A stretch of 64,000 bases of DNA from Asterella californica (taxonomy: Eukaryota > Streptophyta > Marchantiopsida > Marchantiales > Aytoniaceae), in NCBI GenBank assembly GCA_036924285.1, contig JAYKYS010000023.1, positions 1,364,001 to 1,428,000 of the forward strand, read 5' to 3'. The position numbers were made by a program, and so were the translations under genes. The notes beneath the pieces were generated by a model, which was not told the DNA's origin, did not search any database, and saw only the letters and a program-made list of their open reading frames with translations. This document shows, in pieces, positions 11,976 to 23,480 of the stretch (positions within the stretch are counted from its first letter, which is position 1; the number at the start of each line of letters is the position of its first letter).

Positions 11976-14129
11976 GTCACTGAGTTCGTTTATATCCTAT
12001 TTTCAATCTCCGCCATTTTAGCCTCGACTTGTGTATATTCTTCTCGTGTTTGTAGAATATGGTGGGCCCTATAGATATCTCGAAGGAATGATCCGCTGCT
12101 GCTTCATTTTGTCACCCATCTTGACCACGACAGGATCCTAGGACTTCGAGCGAGTGAGAAGCAGAGAGCGACAAAGCAAGCGATGGTTCCAACTTTGTGG
12201 ATAGTACGTGATTTGTGAAGGCGTAAGGATTATTGTTGTTTGACAAACCCCCACTCGTGACTCTTGTGCTGATGAGACGCGGAGTCTCACTTCTCACAAT
12301 TTCATGATCTTCTTTCCAAGTAGATCTGTAGGAATCCTCCAAAGATTGCAAATAAGATCCTTTCGCAATGAGAAGTACAGTTTTGTTGTACGTAAACTGC
12401 CCTTCTTGGAATGTGTACAGGTAAGTCTTTTGTTTGAATCTTGTGTGTACCTCCTCTTTGGCCTCCTTCCTGGACATTCACAGACCCGAACGAGAATGCT
12501 GAGAAAAGATATCCGTCTCCAACCCTAACTTGACAAAGTGTACGAAGGACGAAGATTCCACCTCTCGAAAGGTAAAAGCTCGTTCTTAGTAGATATGGCT
12601 ATGAGGGAGCGGCCCTGCAGTCGTGCCGTGTGTGAATAAACATGTTAAAGTCCTTGCACTTTAGGCATTCATCTTATGATCCGTTCGACCATGTACTTAG
12701 GTCTACGCAACATCCGGGAGTTATACTCGTGAAGAAATACGGTACTCCTTGCAACCTTTTGTGACCCATGTTTGCCTAATCAGAACCGAAAGTACAAAGT
12801 TTGAAGTCTGGATCAAAAAGAGTTGGTGTAATGAAAATAGTTCTGCAGGAAGTTGTGTGTGTAGATCTCAGTGTCTACGCGTCAATTGCTGTGAGGTAGA
12901 AGCTATGGTTTATTCCTTGCCCGGTTACTACTTCTACGCACATCCGGTTTCTGTTTAGATAGGAACTTTTATGCTAGAAACGTATTCATACGAGTGAGTT
13001 TCATAGCATACAAGTTTCTCCTGCTCTGTTTGAGTCCGGAGACGGGAAGAAGGTCGGCATGTCTAGATCTTCTGTCACAAGTTATATAGTCTTGTAGATC
13101 TTAGTCAAACCGCTTTGATCTTGAGATTGGTGGAAGTTACGAGGACAAGTGCGCCGGCAAGCATTTCCCTGATCACGTAAACAGCAATCAATCTAAACAA
13201 CTTTCTTGCTCCACTTTTGATGAACGCAGTTGCTCCATCCCTCGGAGCGCCAAGACCTCGAAGTCGACTGTGAAATAGTCGTAGAATATGAAGACTCCAG
13301 ACACTCCTATACCGGGTGGGTGCTGAGACGTCGTGCATTCATTTCTGGTGTGTCACTGCTCACCTCACGTTCTAGAAACATCTAAACGTGATGCATCTTA
13401 CCCCGTTTCAAAACTTTCAGCAAAGCAAAGATATACCTTTCACGTTATGCGGCTTCTATGATCCTCGAGTTTCTTCTTCTTCTTTACCGGGACTGACGAA
13501 CATGATGGTGGACGACGGCACCAGAAGTCATACGAAAAGTCCGCAGATGACAGAGTTGCACCCGCGTGATGATAAGAAAAAGATGTGGGGTAGGCAGAGC
13601 CTTCTGCTTCTAAAGGTCACGACTCACAAGACGAATGACCGTCCCAGCCAGACCTGGAAACTGAGTTTCAACCCTAACCAGCCTACCGTATTGCCCCACG
13701 CATTGACCATATTCTCTCGCCAAAAGCTTCTCTAGAAACGGAGACGAGGCTGACTTCACATTTAGTTTATGTGTCGTAGTCGTCGGGAAAGAACCGCACA
13801 TAGCTGGCTTATTCGGCAGCATATTGTATATTGTAGTATATTTATAGCACGACGGTTGACACTATTGTGAAGCCATTGACTGCATGGGTGGCGTCGTTTG
13901 ACCTTGCTCTTGGGAAATTGGAACGTACCTGGTTTGAACATGACTTTGTACGCTGCATGAAAGATCCCCATTCAGGTGTCGCTTAGATTGTCGACTCTGG
14001 ACTCCGGGTTACTTTATATTTCTAAATTAGCCCGGTTCTAATTTGATTCGTTCCTACTTTGAGTACTGCATCAAGTAAAGTGTTCAAGCATCACTAGCAC
14101 TATTTACGGGAAGCGACGGGATGAATAAC
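11976..14129. other. Intergenic, no supported gene
   Basis: Several open frames of 65-121 residues lie here on both strands (the longest is 12112-12477, minus). None shows a domain, a conserved pattern or a splice-compatible neighbour. The sequence is closer to average GC than its surroundings, so a decayed gene cannot be excluded. Confidence 0.4.
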
Positions 14130-14510
14130 AAGGAGTTACGCTTGCAGTGGAATTGCGGAGCTATGAGTTAGCAATTTGTCCGGATATGTTTTATTTTCTT
14201 TTATATTTTTTTATATTTTTTTCTTTTTGAGTTTCAAAACAAATCGATCTTTCCACTATACAATAAAAATCTTTTGTTTTCATTTTCGGTTTTCACAACA
14301 ACTCCATCTTATCTCCATCTTATCATTTTCGCTATTACTTTTCCTCTTTGCGAGTTTCATAACGAATCCGTCTGTTTGCTTTACGATAAAAAGTTATCTT
14401 CTTCAATTTTTGTTTTCACAATCTACGTATAACTATGCTCACTCATAACAACAAACGGATAGAAAAACCCATGAAGCAAAACATGAGGAGAAAAAAGAAC
14501 CCATAGATCC
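14130..14510 (+). repeat. Dispersed repeat family Y, copy 1, with a degenerate LINE-tail remnant
   Basis: Shares GCTTGCAGTG-AATTGCG-AGCTATG, repeated T-rich pieces ending in CCATCT or TCYRTCTG, and CACAATCTACGTATAACTATGC with 19515-19810. At 14447-14505 the words AACGGATAGAAA, ACCCATGAAGC and GAACCCAT look like a strongly diverged LINE-tail copy. Confidence 0.5.
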
Positions 14511-14689
14511 AAGCATGAAGAGTGAAGAGAGAACTGGAGTAAAGTTTCAAAATCACTAACTCTAATTTACTCTACCTCTACTATAATATCAAAATATAAT
14601 AAGTCAGAGTTACTACATGTTATTGGTACAAGTGATCACATCATTATTATAATTATTCTTTTTGGACCGTGATAGCTAAAGTTCTATTT

Positions 14690-15045
14690 AGAACAATTGA
14701 ACGACGTTTTATTAAACCTTGAATATGAATACAAGTGCTCCGGATAACCCATAAAGCTTTATCATGCGAGTTTACTTTTAGAGAACCGAGAAAGTTAACC
14801 AGAATCCAGAAAATTCGTTTGGTGACTATGTTTTCATCTCAACTTGGAATCAGTGAAAGAAATAATCAAATTAAAACTATTCATTAGTTTTACAAGTTAT
14901 GATTCATCTCAAAGCAGAGAAGTTTTTAAATGAAATTTTCGGAAGTTTTTTGAAGCAAAGAAGCTCTTTTTCAGACTCAAAGAACAAAACGAGGAAAAAA
15001 AGAATGTTCTATTATATTCTTTTATACTCATACTTGGGTTTAAGT
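14690..15045 (+). repeat. Dispersed AT-rich repeat family X, copy C
   Basis: Closest in layout to copy A: GAATACAAGTGCTCC, CATCTCAACTTGGAATC, TTAGTTTTACAAGTTATG and TTTTATACTCATACTTGGG appear in the same order. Confidence 0.55.
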
Positions 15046-15845
15046 AATGAGTATATATAAAAAAAATGTGACACCTTCTGACTACTGTGATAAGCTCTAA
15101 CACACTATTGTACAAAACAATACAACTCCAATATTGATGATACACAAGCACTTTTAGTGGCAGAGGTTCCATCTAATTCATTTCAGTCGTAACTAACATA
15201 GATGATGATCTACGGTAAAGAAAAGAATCCAATATAACATTGTTGTGATCACACTACACATGAAAATGTACAAAGCGTTTGCAAGTTAAGGCTCAGCTCA
15301 GAGTTTAGTCCAGAATCGATTAAAACGGAATTATCTTTTCTGGTTTAACTGATAATAATGTGATCTTGCATTGAAATGGTTTGGATTCATTCAAGATGGG
15401 TATTATCTCTGTGGTTCGATTTTCCTTGAAGTTGAGTATTATCTTTAATGGTTGAACCAAGTTGAATGTTAGAGGAAAGTGCAACTAATCAAATCTTTGG
15501 GAGTTAATTTAGGTCTTCATAGGAGAAGATCAATTTCATAATGTTTGTATAACAAAGATTAAAATGATAATAATAGCAGTGCTTGTATCTTCCCTCTTCC
15601 TGTGGTTTGATATCAAATAATGTAGTTTGTTCCTTCTTTTTTAATTCAAGCCTTGGAAAATGACTCTATTTAGTTAGTTCGATTTTACTTTGAATCATTT
15701 GAACTAAATAGAGTTTCAATAAAGATTATTGATACATATTAGAACAAATACACGTTCTTAAGTTTTGTAATATTTCCCCGAAGTCGATCGAACATGTATA
15801 TTATTTAACAGTTCTCAAGTTCGGAAGAGGAGAATAATGCAAAGC

Positions 15846-15896
15846 TTAATTTATCACCTAATTCCTTCTCGCAGGAAAGATTAGGTGATAAATTAA
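15846..15896. repeat. Hairpin repeat H, copy 1 (17-bp perfect arms)
   Basis: TTAATTTATCACCTAAT at 15846-15862 is the exact reverse complement of 15880-15896. The 17-base loop carries a further TCCT/AGGA pairing. The core AATTTATCACCT recurs in three other places in this window. Confidence 0.8.
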
Positions 15897-16385
15897 ATTT
15901 CAAACAAAACTTGAAATTTTCACAAGACAGAAGCAGGTCTTATGGTTCCTGGAGCGCGCTTCAGTGTATATGCCTTATGGGTTTCTCCGTTGTATAAAAC
16001 TTATATAACACATAATTTTTGTTTCTAGAGTATAGTTTTATTTTAATATTTTAATATATTTTTTGATATATATAAAATTATAATTAACAGCTTTAAACAA
16101 CCATAAACTAACACGGACTAATAAATCCAGAAGTTCGATAAAACGCTCTTCACTGTCCGCTCCAATTGCACGACTGGATTTAGCTCCTCTCTTTACGCTT
16201 GGCCAGAAGTGCTTGTTGTATGCATACTCAATGGATAAAGATGGAACAGAAATAAATTTTACTAGAATGAACTAATGCTCTCCGATCTGATCTAATTTAC
16301 TCATAGTTGTTTTAAATCTGCAAATGAGAGGATTAAATTCCCGGTGTGGTTATACAGGCTACCGCTAAGTAGGAGGGCGATTGGA

Positions 16386-16533
16386 GACGTTAGAGCTATT
16401 GATAGCGTGGCTTAGCCCCGTTGTTCTTCCTCCTTTAGGGGAGATGGTTGCTTAGTCTTTCGGGTCCTTCTTTCCCTTGTACAGCTTGATGAGATCTTTC
16501 CATCTGTTGGCTATTCATTGCAGTCGTGTGTTT
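16386..16533 (-). repeat. LINE-tail repeat, copy 3
   Basis: Inverted relative to copies 1 and 2. It contains GATAGCGTGGCTTAGCCCCG, TTGCTTAG, TTTCGGGTCCTTCTTTCCC and TTGGCTATTCATTGC, ending in the shared 3' terminus near CGTGTGTTTT. Confidence 0.75.
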
Positions 16534-17077
16534 TCCTTAGTAGGAGTTACTTAGCAAAGGCTTCAAATGGCCGAGCTGGTGAGTAGGGGAACCAATGTAT
16601 AGTTTTGTAATTAAAGAGTTTTTTTCCCAAAAATACTCGGCTCGATTCATATTTAGATTTGAAAAAATAGATATGGAAACTGAAAACATTTTAGACGACA
16701 TTATAACTACAGGTTATATTTAAAAAGTAAATATTTTATGAAACCAAATACAAACTCAAGCCAAATTGAATATGCATGCTTCCTAAGGTTTCACCGGAAG
16801 AAAAAAGATGACAAGTGAGAAAATAGTAAGTGAACTTCGCATAGACATTACCTCTGACACAGGAGGACTGGTCGTAGACCAAAAACAATAAGAAGTAAGG
16901 AGTTCACTTTTTGTTAAATTATGTATATATTAAAATGAGAAATACAGTTTTTTATAAATAATAACTATTAATAACTACTATTAATGAGGAGAGCCATGAG
17001 AGAAACCATAACATAACCCATAAGAAAAGAACACACGGGCGCACTTTAGAAGGTACAAGTTCGGACACTCTTATATA

Positions 17078-17128
17078 TTGATTTATCACAAAATCTTTTT
17101 TGTGAAAGGATTAGGTAATAACTTAAAG
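17078..17128. repeat. Hairpin repeat H, degenerate copy
   Basis: GATTTATCACAAAATC faces GGATTAGGTAATAACTTAAA across a short T-rich loop. This is the hairpin core with several substitutions. Confidence 0.45.
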
Positions 17129-17268
17129 CATGCATATACCTTACCTCGAGCTCAGATTTGAGACTTGTTTGTCGAATACTTTTTTTTACAAAATATAATT
17201 CCACACCTACGATTTAAAATGTAAATGAATTTGGTAAACTCTCAAATTTTTTTTATTATCTTAAACTT

Positions 17269-17373
17269 CCTTGCATATTCACCTCTTCTGTGTTCGAAGA
17301 AGAGAATATGCAAGGGTGTTTAATTTATCACCTAACCCTTCCGGTGAAAAGGGATAGGTGATAAATTAAACAC
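17269..17373. repeat. Double hairpin, copy 2 of repeat H (12-bp and 19-bp perfect arms)
   Basis: Two hairpins lie head to tail. The first has CCTTGCATATTC at 17269-17280 and its exact complement at 17304-17315, with CTTC/GAAG pairing in the loop. The second starts at the next base: 17316-17334 (GTGTTTAATTTATCACCTA) is the exact complement of 17355-17373, with CCCTT/AAGGG inside. Left of copy 1, 15815-15845 retains half of the first hairpin, so the unit is a two-hairpin element. Confidence 0.85.
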
Positions 17374-17905
17374 GGTAAAAATGATTTTATGAGGTTCTTC
17401 CCAAAAAACCCACACACATTCTTTATGGGTTCTTCCCAAAAAACCGGTGTGCACTCTACAGTTAACACTTAATATTATGTGTAATATATTTTAATTATAA
17501 AAATATTAGTTATATTCTTTTTAACAACTGAAATTTCCAATAACACTTCCACCCCACCCCCACTGTTATGTCTGGTCAAGTGGCATCTTTCCATTTTACT
17601 CATCACTCGTGCGTTTGTTTTTTTTTCTTCTAGCCAAAACTGCACTTCATATATATATTTTTCTATTAATCTTCAACTCTTTTTACATTGCATCCATTGT
17701 TCACTCAACTATTGCTAAAATCCTTATCATTTCTAAATTTTCTGAGATTTCCGTATTTCACTCATGTATTTTCTAAAGAAATTGTAATTATTTTTTATCG
17801 AATCTGATCCCAAAGTACATTACCTCCTTCATCTAACATGGAGAAGATGATAATGCATGCTTAAAAGCACCCTGTGCTAAGCAAAGTTGAATGACAAAAT
17901 GCCAC

Positions 17906-17923
17906 GTACTCGTATACGAGTAC
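17906..17923. repeat. Perfect 18-bp palindrome
   Basis: GTACTCGTATACGAGTAC equals its own reverse complement. It stands alone, with no related copy noticed nearby. Confidence 0.8.
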
Positions 17924-18738
17924 TCGTGTGTGGTTCGATTTTACACTGATAATTATATTTAGTGGAGTAATGTGAATTGCATTACTTTTATATAGTGTTT
18001 ATAACACTATTTCATGTGAAGTTAAAATTTAAAATCAATTAATTCTAGTTATAATAATCTATTGAATTGAAATTTATTTTTATTTAATGAATATATGATG
18101 ACATAGTTACTATGAATTTTCTGATTTTTTCCTACAGAGACACCATCTTGAAGAAATACTATGACAACTCCAGAAAAGATAAATGAAGCTGAAATATACT
18201 TGACTTTTAATAAAAATATTTAATCTTTGTCACTGAAAAATTAATATTGAAAAAAAAGAAACATCAAAATCTCTCAAACCTTAAAAACTATGACCCACTA
18301 GGTCGAAGATAAACAATTTTTTAATCTTAATTATATTAAATATATAATTACTATTTAATCATGTTACTAACATTAATACATGTGCAAGAGGATTCTTGGA
18401 AGCTCACAAGTAACACTAAATGTGGTTGTCGGTGTAGGTGATCTTTTGGTGGGTTTCGGTTCGGTGTCAAGCTTTACAAAGCTCTTAGATACTTAACAGC
18501 TCAAGTTTCAAGTTTTCACTCGTGCCTTGAATGACTTGGCCCGGAATCGATCCGGCGGAGTCCCATCTCCAAACGGAAGCAAACATCGTGCGTGCTGTTA
18601 TGATGGGAAAGTTCAAAGTTCAAAATTCCCACTGATAAGAAAAGAACCTTCGTGTAAGAGAAGAACTACAAGATTCTCAATGATTGAATGAATTCTGGTT
18701 TCACGTGTGTTAGACTCTATGACTTCTAGGTTTACTGA

Positions 18739-18815
18739 ACACGCGAAGCAAAGAATAGCCAACGGATGGAAAGACCGCATCAAGCATCACAAGCGAAAGA
18801 AGGATCCGACAAGAG
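18739..18815 (+). repeat. LINE-tail repeat, copy 4
   Basis: Short copy with ACGCGAAGCAAAGAATAGCC, AACGGATGGAAAGACC and GAAGGATCCGAC. It stops before the GC-rich segment. Confidence 0.7.
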
Positions 18816-18876
18816 TATGTAAGAGTTTTGGAGTTTGTGTGCAAGAGTTCGGACTTAACTGTATCTGATATTATAA

Positions 18877-19003
18877 AGACGATGGGTGACTTTAGAGCTA
18901 CTGATACCGGGGTTTAGCCCTAGTGTTCAGTAGTTCTAAACCCACCCATCGTCTAACTCCGGGCGTTAGTTGCTTGGCTCTTCGGGTCTTTCTAAGTTTA
19001 TTT
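18877..19003 (-). repeat. LINE-tail repeat, copy 5, with a 28-bp hairpin
   Basis: Inverted copy with GATACCGGGGTTTAGCCC and TTGCTTGGCTCTTCGGGTC. A large inverted repeat spans it: 18877-18904 pairs with 18927-18954 at 25 of 28 positions by eye, the loop being the GC-rich CCGGGGTTTAGCCC segment. Confidence 0.7.
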
Positions 19004-19020
19004 GGTAAGGGTGATATATA

Positions 19021-19101
19021 TATTGTTCTTATATATATATATATATTAGTTTTTATTAAACTGTTTTTGATATTTATATATATATATATTATATATCATG
19101 C
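19021..19101. repeat. (TA)n-rich low-complexity stretch
   Basis: Two runs of alternating TA separated by a T-rich piece, immediately after copy 5 of the LINE-tail repeat. Confidence 0.7.
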
Positions 19102-19514
19102 ATATCATAAACACTTGAATTTCGGCTCACTGGAATAACTCATTTTACGAAATTAGACCACTCAAACCCCTCCGGTAAAGCATACTTCATAGGCCTAAAA
19201 TGAAATCGCACCTCAAAAGGTACCCTGTAATAACTTAAAAGAATTTGCGTAATCGGTCTCTCACCGTAAGTTTCCTTTTTCACAGTGGCTATAAAGTTCT
19301 CGATTGGATATATATATATAACACTGTGTTCTTGTAAAACGAAGAAAAGAGAACAAGGAATGGAATGTAGCTGTATCTGAATCTATCCTATTATTTTTTT
19401 TCTGGTTTTTACAATGACTTCATCCGTCTGATATGATTATTTGTTTTTTTGTTTTGTTTTCACGACGACTCTATCTGTCTATTTTAGAGTCGTCTGTCTA
19501 TTTTATTATGCGAT

Positions 19515-19810
19515 AAACAAAGAGCTCTGCTTGCAGTGAAATTGCGAAGCTATGCATTAGCGATTTTCTGATCTATTCTTTTTCTTTTTCTTTTCCGACG
19601 TTGACATGACTCTATCTGTTCATTCTCTCTAATTTTTTCTCTTTCTCGTATTCATCACGACTCCATCTGTCTGTTTCGTTACATGATAAAAAGTTCTTCC
19701 TTTCTTGTTTGGTTCTTACAATCTACGTATAACTATGCTGTCACATAGCAAAAATTCCCCTTTCCTTCTAGTTTTCACAATCGATGTATAGCTATGTGCA
19801 TAGCAACAAG
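19515..19810 (+). repeat. Dispersed repeat family Y, copy 2
   Basis: Repeats the order seen at 14130-14450. The terminal block (TTTTCACAATCKAYGTATARCTATG) occurs twice, at about 19725 and 19775, so the 3' end of this copy is itself duplicated. Confidence 0.5.
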
Positions 19811-20067
19811 CGTTGAGAGCATAAGATAAATCTTTGATCACAATAAATACAAACATGGTCGGGTGTTGTTATTAGAAATTCTTTTCCCATCCAGGTTAAA
19901 TAAGGTAATTGATAATCTTATAAATAGAAATTCAAAGTTATAGATTAATCTCATGAAAAAATAAAGTTTAGATATACTGTACTGAAATATATAATAATAT
20001 TACGAAAAAAATACATAAATAACCCTTCAAGAGTGAAAACCTCACTATAGGAGAGATAACAACGATG

Positions 20068-20165
20068 ACCTTGCAAGTACGAGCAATATTTTTATTTAAT
20101 TTATCACCTGACCTTGTTTGAAGAGCTGAGTGATAAGTAATACCACCTTGCACGTTCTCCTGTCT
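20068..20165. repeat. Hairpin repeat H, half-decayed copy
   Basis: TTTAATTTATCACCTGACC keeps the left arm. The right arm has decayed to GAGTGATAAGTAAT. Flanking CCTTGCA words on both sides match the outer hairpin of copy 2. Confidence 0.55.
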
Positions 20166-20635
20166 TCCATACAAGGATAGGTGGATATACATCCCAAGCA
20201 CACAGTCAGAAGAACTACGTAAAGAAACCGACAAGCAACTGGACGCGGTTGGCTATGATGCTGCAAAAAAGGTTGAAATGTGTGCGTATGTGGTAGAGAG
20301 CTTATCGCTCTGATTTAAGGAGAAGTACATGCACAGCAGAAATGGAAAGTAAATTTGAACTTTTCACTTTAGCTAGTGCACTTTTCTGTTGATCTTATTT
20401 CTTTTGTTTTTTATGTACACTTGGCTGAGAAAAAATGGAAACCCTTTCTAGGATATCCTCCGAAATGTTGTCCAGTCTTTTAATTTGACACAAAAGAAAC
20501 AAAAAATGTTATTCATCTACCTTCTCCGGTCTAAGTACGTTTGGCAATATAGAAATTGTAAATGCATAATACACAGCAATCTCGAAATGACCATAAATAT
20601 CCGTGTGGAACGAATGAAAAATGTTTAACGTACTA

Positions 20636-20652
20636 TATATATATATATATAT
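20636..20652. repeat. (AT)n microsatellite
   Basis: An uninterrupted alternating TA run of about 17 bp. Confidence 0.8.
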
Positions 20653-21027
20653 GTAATGTATTATCAAAGCCTACCATAAAAGAAGTATAATCATAAAATT
20701 AAATGAAACACATATTTTCCTCTCCCATTTCGTAGGGAGGGTGCCTCCCTTAAATGCATGCTGGATCAACTTCGGGGGATATACAGGGTGGATTAAATGC
20801 ACATTCCGCATTCTCGGAGTGTTGAACGTACAGGTTCGAACCTTAATCCCGTTTTGATTTTTACGGGATGAAGTTTGAGTGCCTACATCCGTACCCACTG
20901 CCCAGAGCCGTACGACAGTTTTAGACCTTTATTGCAACATACTTGGTGGATAAACACGCTCAGGAAAAGGCGCACCCACTTGACTCTGAACAGGCTTCAC
21001 GGTACCATCCGACCCTTGAAAGAGAAA

Positions 21028-21153
21028 CGCGACCCAATGAATAGCAAACGGATGGGAAGACCCCATCAAGCCTCACAAGGGAATGAAGGACCCGAAGGGC
21101 CAAGCAACAACCACCCCGAAGGGAAGAACATCGGGGCTAAGCCCCGCTACCCT
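21028..21153 (+). repeat. LINE-tail repeat, copy 6
   Basis: This copy is the closest to the tail of the full element. Its first ~105 bp match the reverse complement of 26558-26660 with only a few differences. It then continues into CATCGGGGCTAAGCCCCGCT, a 7-bp-arm palindrome that the full element lacks. Confidence 0.85.
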
Positions 21154-21415
21154 TGAAAGAGGTGTTCACGAACACCAAAAGCCATAGCCACATTGAGAAG
21201 GTTCGTCAGTGCATAAGTACAAGGTATGAACTCTTATGCTTCCTTCCTTGTTTACTTGCAAGTCAATGTAAAAGGTTGTCGTTCCTGCTGCTGCTGCACG
21301 CTTACTCGACGAATGTCACATTTTACCTACCAGACATCACCAAGACGTGGAAAACGGTGGAAACGAGAGGCTTCGAGGAGGTAAGTTTGAACCAAATGCA
21401 CGAGGTCAAGTGAGG

Positions 21416-21474
<59 letters not shown>

Positions 21475-22275
21475 GAAAGAACTTCTCGTTCGATACTGAC
21501 ACCGCGATTGAAGCTTACAGGTCGAGGTGTCCTCCACGGTAGCTATGCAACAGACTTTTCCACGCTTCGAGATTTCTCTTGGATCAGGTGCAAGAAATGA
21601 CAGTTCTCATTGTAGGTAATAGTTTTGTCACCTTCCTCTGTCCTACCGTTCACGCAGAGACTCCCTAGATTACACAGAGTTTTCTTTCGCACATGCTCGT
21701 CCGCTAGCATAGCATCTGTGAATAAGCTGAGGATCTGTCGTCGATATTCCCAGAGTCCAGACGTAGAAGCCACGAGTCCGAATTCGAGGAATCGATTTCG
21801 GATCGATCGAACATTCCGACGAGGAAAGTCTTGGGCCTACTTCATCGCCAGCCAAGGCTACTGTAGTAGAGAATGCGAAAACCAAACTGCGAGGCTGAGC
21901 GAAGTCTGGAGAGAGAGTCTCATGGGCCCCATGATGATGATGAGGTCACATGGGTGGGGGCCGCCTTCCAAGCCGAGCGATAGGCTGGACATGGTGTATG
22001 CATAGACTGGTCATCGCCTGTAGAACCAGCTTCAACAGTCTGTAACACAACGGGTTAAGGGAAGATGGGTAAGAGTACAGAACCGGAAGACCTGGACCGT
22101 GGGATACAGGAAGCAAATAAAGTAGGGACGTACACTTTGTTAGCTTTTACGGTTCTTGATGGCTGCCTTCCTGACAAGATTCGAGCGCCCATGGGCAACT
22201 AAAGCTTACCATGTATTCTTTTTCAAGTAGTTCTTTTATAGTCTACTCGAGTTTATACCTTATGTTAAGAAATTG
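21154..22275. other. Intergenic with (AG)25 microsatellite
   Basis: No supported gene. Overlapping frames of 70-126 residues lie at 21543-22005 on both strands but have no recognisable domain. Confidence 0.4.
21421..21470. repeat. (AG)25 microsatellite
   Basis: A perfect 50-bp run of AG, followed by a GAAA-rich tail. Confidence 0.97.
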
Positions 22276-22405
22276 GAAACAGCCAACGGATGGGAGGACC
22301 CCATCAAGCCTGACAAGGGAAAGAAGACCCGAAGGGCCAAACAACCAACGCCCCAAAGCGATTAAAAACGCTGGGGTTAAGTCTCGCTATCAATACTTCT
22401 AAGGT
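22276..22405 (+). repeat. LINE-tail repeat, copy 7
   Basis: Begins inside the tail at CAGCCAACGGATGGGAGG and extends through CCCGAAGGGCCAAACAACC and CGCTGGGGTTAAGTCTCGC to CTATCAATACTTCTAA. The same CTATCAATA-CTCTAA end is seen in copy 3. Confidence 0.75.
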
Positions 22406-23480
22406 CGTTTATCACCGGTAAATCAAAACTCATACATACAACAACTGCATATGAAGAAGCATCATCTATTATAATTGCTTTCCTATGGACCATACTTGCT
22501 AAAATTCTCTATAAAGTAAACTCGCTGTCTAAAAATCTTAGTATAAAAAGAAAAAGAAAGAGAAAGTGATATCTCTGACACTTCTCATGATAAGCTTTGG
22601 CACAATCTCGAATAAAAGATCGACAGCGTCGGAATAAAAGATCAAATTCAAAGACTGTCAAATCTGTATATCTCTATGACTAGAGAGATGAAATGATGTC
22701 TCTCTTGCATACCCTTATACTTGATCACCATTGCTGCGATCACTCCTGCAGCCCATCTTGGAGATTTGCTCAGAAAATTTGTTCAGACTTCTATTTCTTC
22801 TATTTCTTCTAAACTTGTAAAATGCTTCTAAACTACGCAAATCCCCACAGAGCTTTACATAGCCAGAGAAAACAGTTAGATCAATACCTGCATCACAATT
22901 CGACGCATCAATTTATCGACGTCACGATTCGGCGCAGACTGTATATGAAAGTGTTGTGTACATCGGAAGAACCGCCTTCTGAAATGGAGGGAGGGAGGTC
23001 TGGGAGGTGGGAGAAAGCGAGACGCGCGCGGAGAGGGGGCAGAGAGGACTGTGGGAGCTTTAGAGTGAGAGGGGAGGGTGTTAGAGTGTGATAGGGGTAG
23101 CTTTTTTTACATATTCTTTTTCATCTTTTTTTTTTTTTTTTGATTTTAGAATTGACACATTTGGTGGAAAGATGAGTGAGTATTAAATAGTTTCTGGTTT
23201 TCTGAGAAGTTAGGGTTAGAGAGTGTTCTTTTTAGGGTTTTTTGTGAGACTTTTGACAGTTTTTGTCAGTTTTTGTCACATTCACTGTATTTGTTTCTCT
23301 CTATCTTTACATATCAGGGTTCAGGGTTCTTCTTTCTTTTTTTCTTCTTCTTTCTTTTCTTTTTTTCTTCGTTTTCTCTCTTTTTATTTTTGTTGTTTTT
23401 ATTCTTCTATGTTCTTTTTTCTTTTTGGAGATGTTTCTATTATGATTACCGTTTGATCGGATATCGTTTTTTCTTTAGCT
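22406..23480. other. Intergenic or 5' region of the LINE; T-rich
   Basis: No supported gene. A purine-rich segment (22975-23090) and a T-rich segment (23100-23460) precede the first codon of the non-LTR element and may be its 5' untranslated region. The hydrophobic translations in this part are products of T-rich sequence. Confidence 0.4.

Noticed and set aside
12112..12477. 121-codon minus-strand frame
   Set aside because: No recognisable motif. It ends in low-complexity Ser/Leu, and no neighbouring exon or related copy is visible.
18881..18890. GATGGGTGAC, resembling the 5S C box, in a LINE-tail copy
   Set aside because: The A box and spacing are absent, and the word lies in a hairpin arm. 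Treated as coincidence, unlike 46488-46580.
20830..20842. tRNA-like B box (GGTTCGAACC)
   Set aside because: No A box at the proper distance and no cloverleaf could be drawn.
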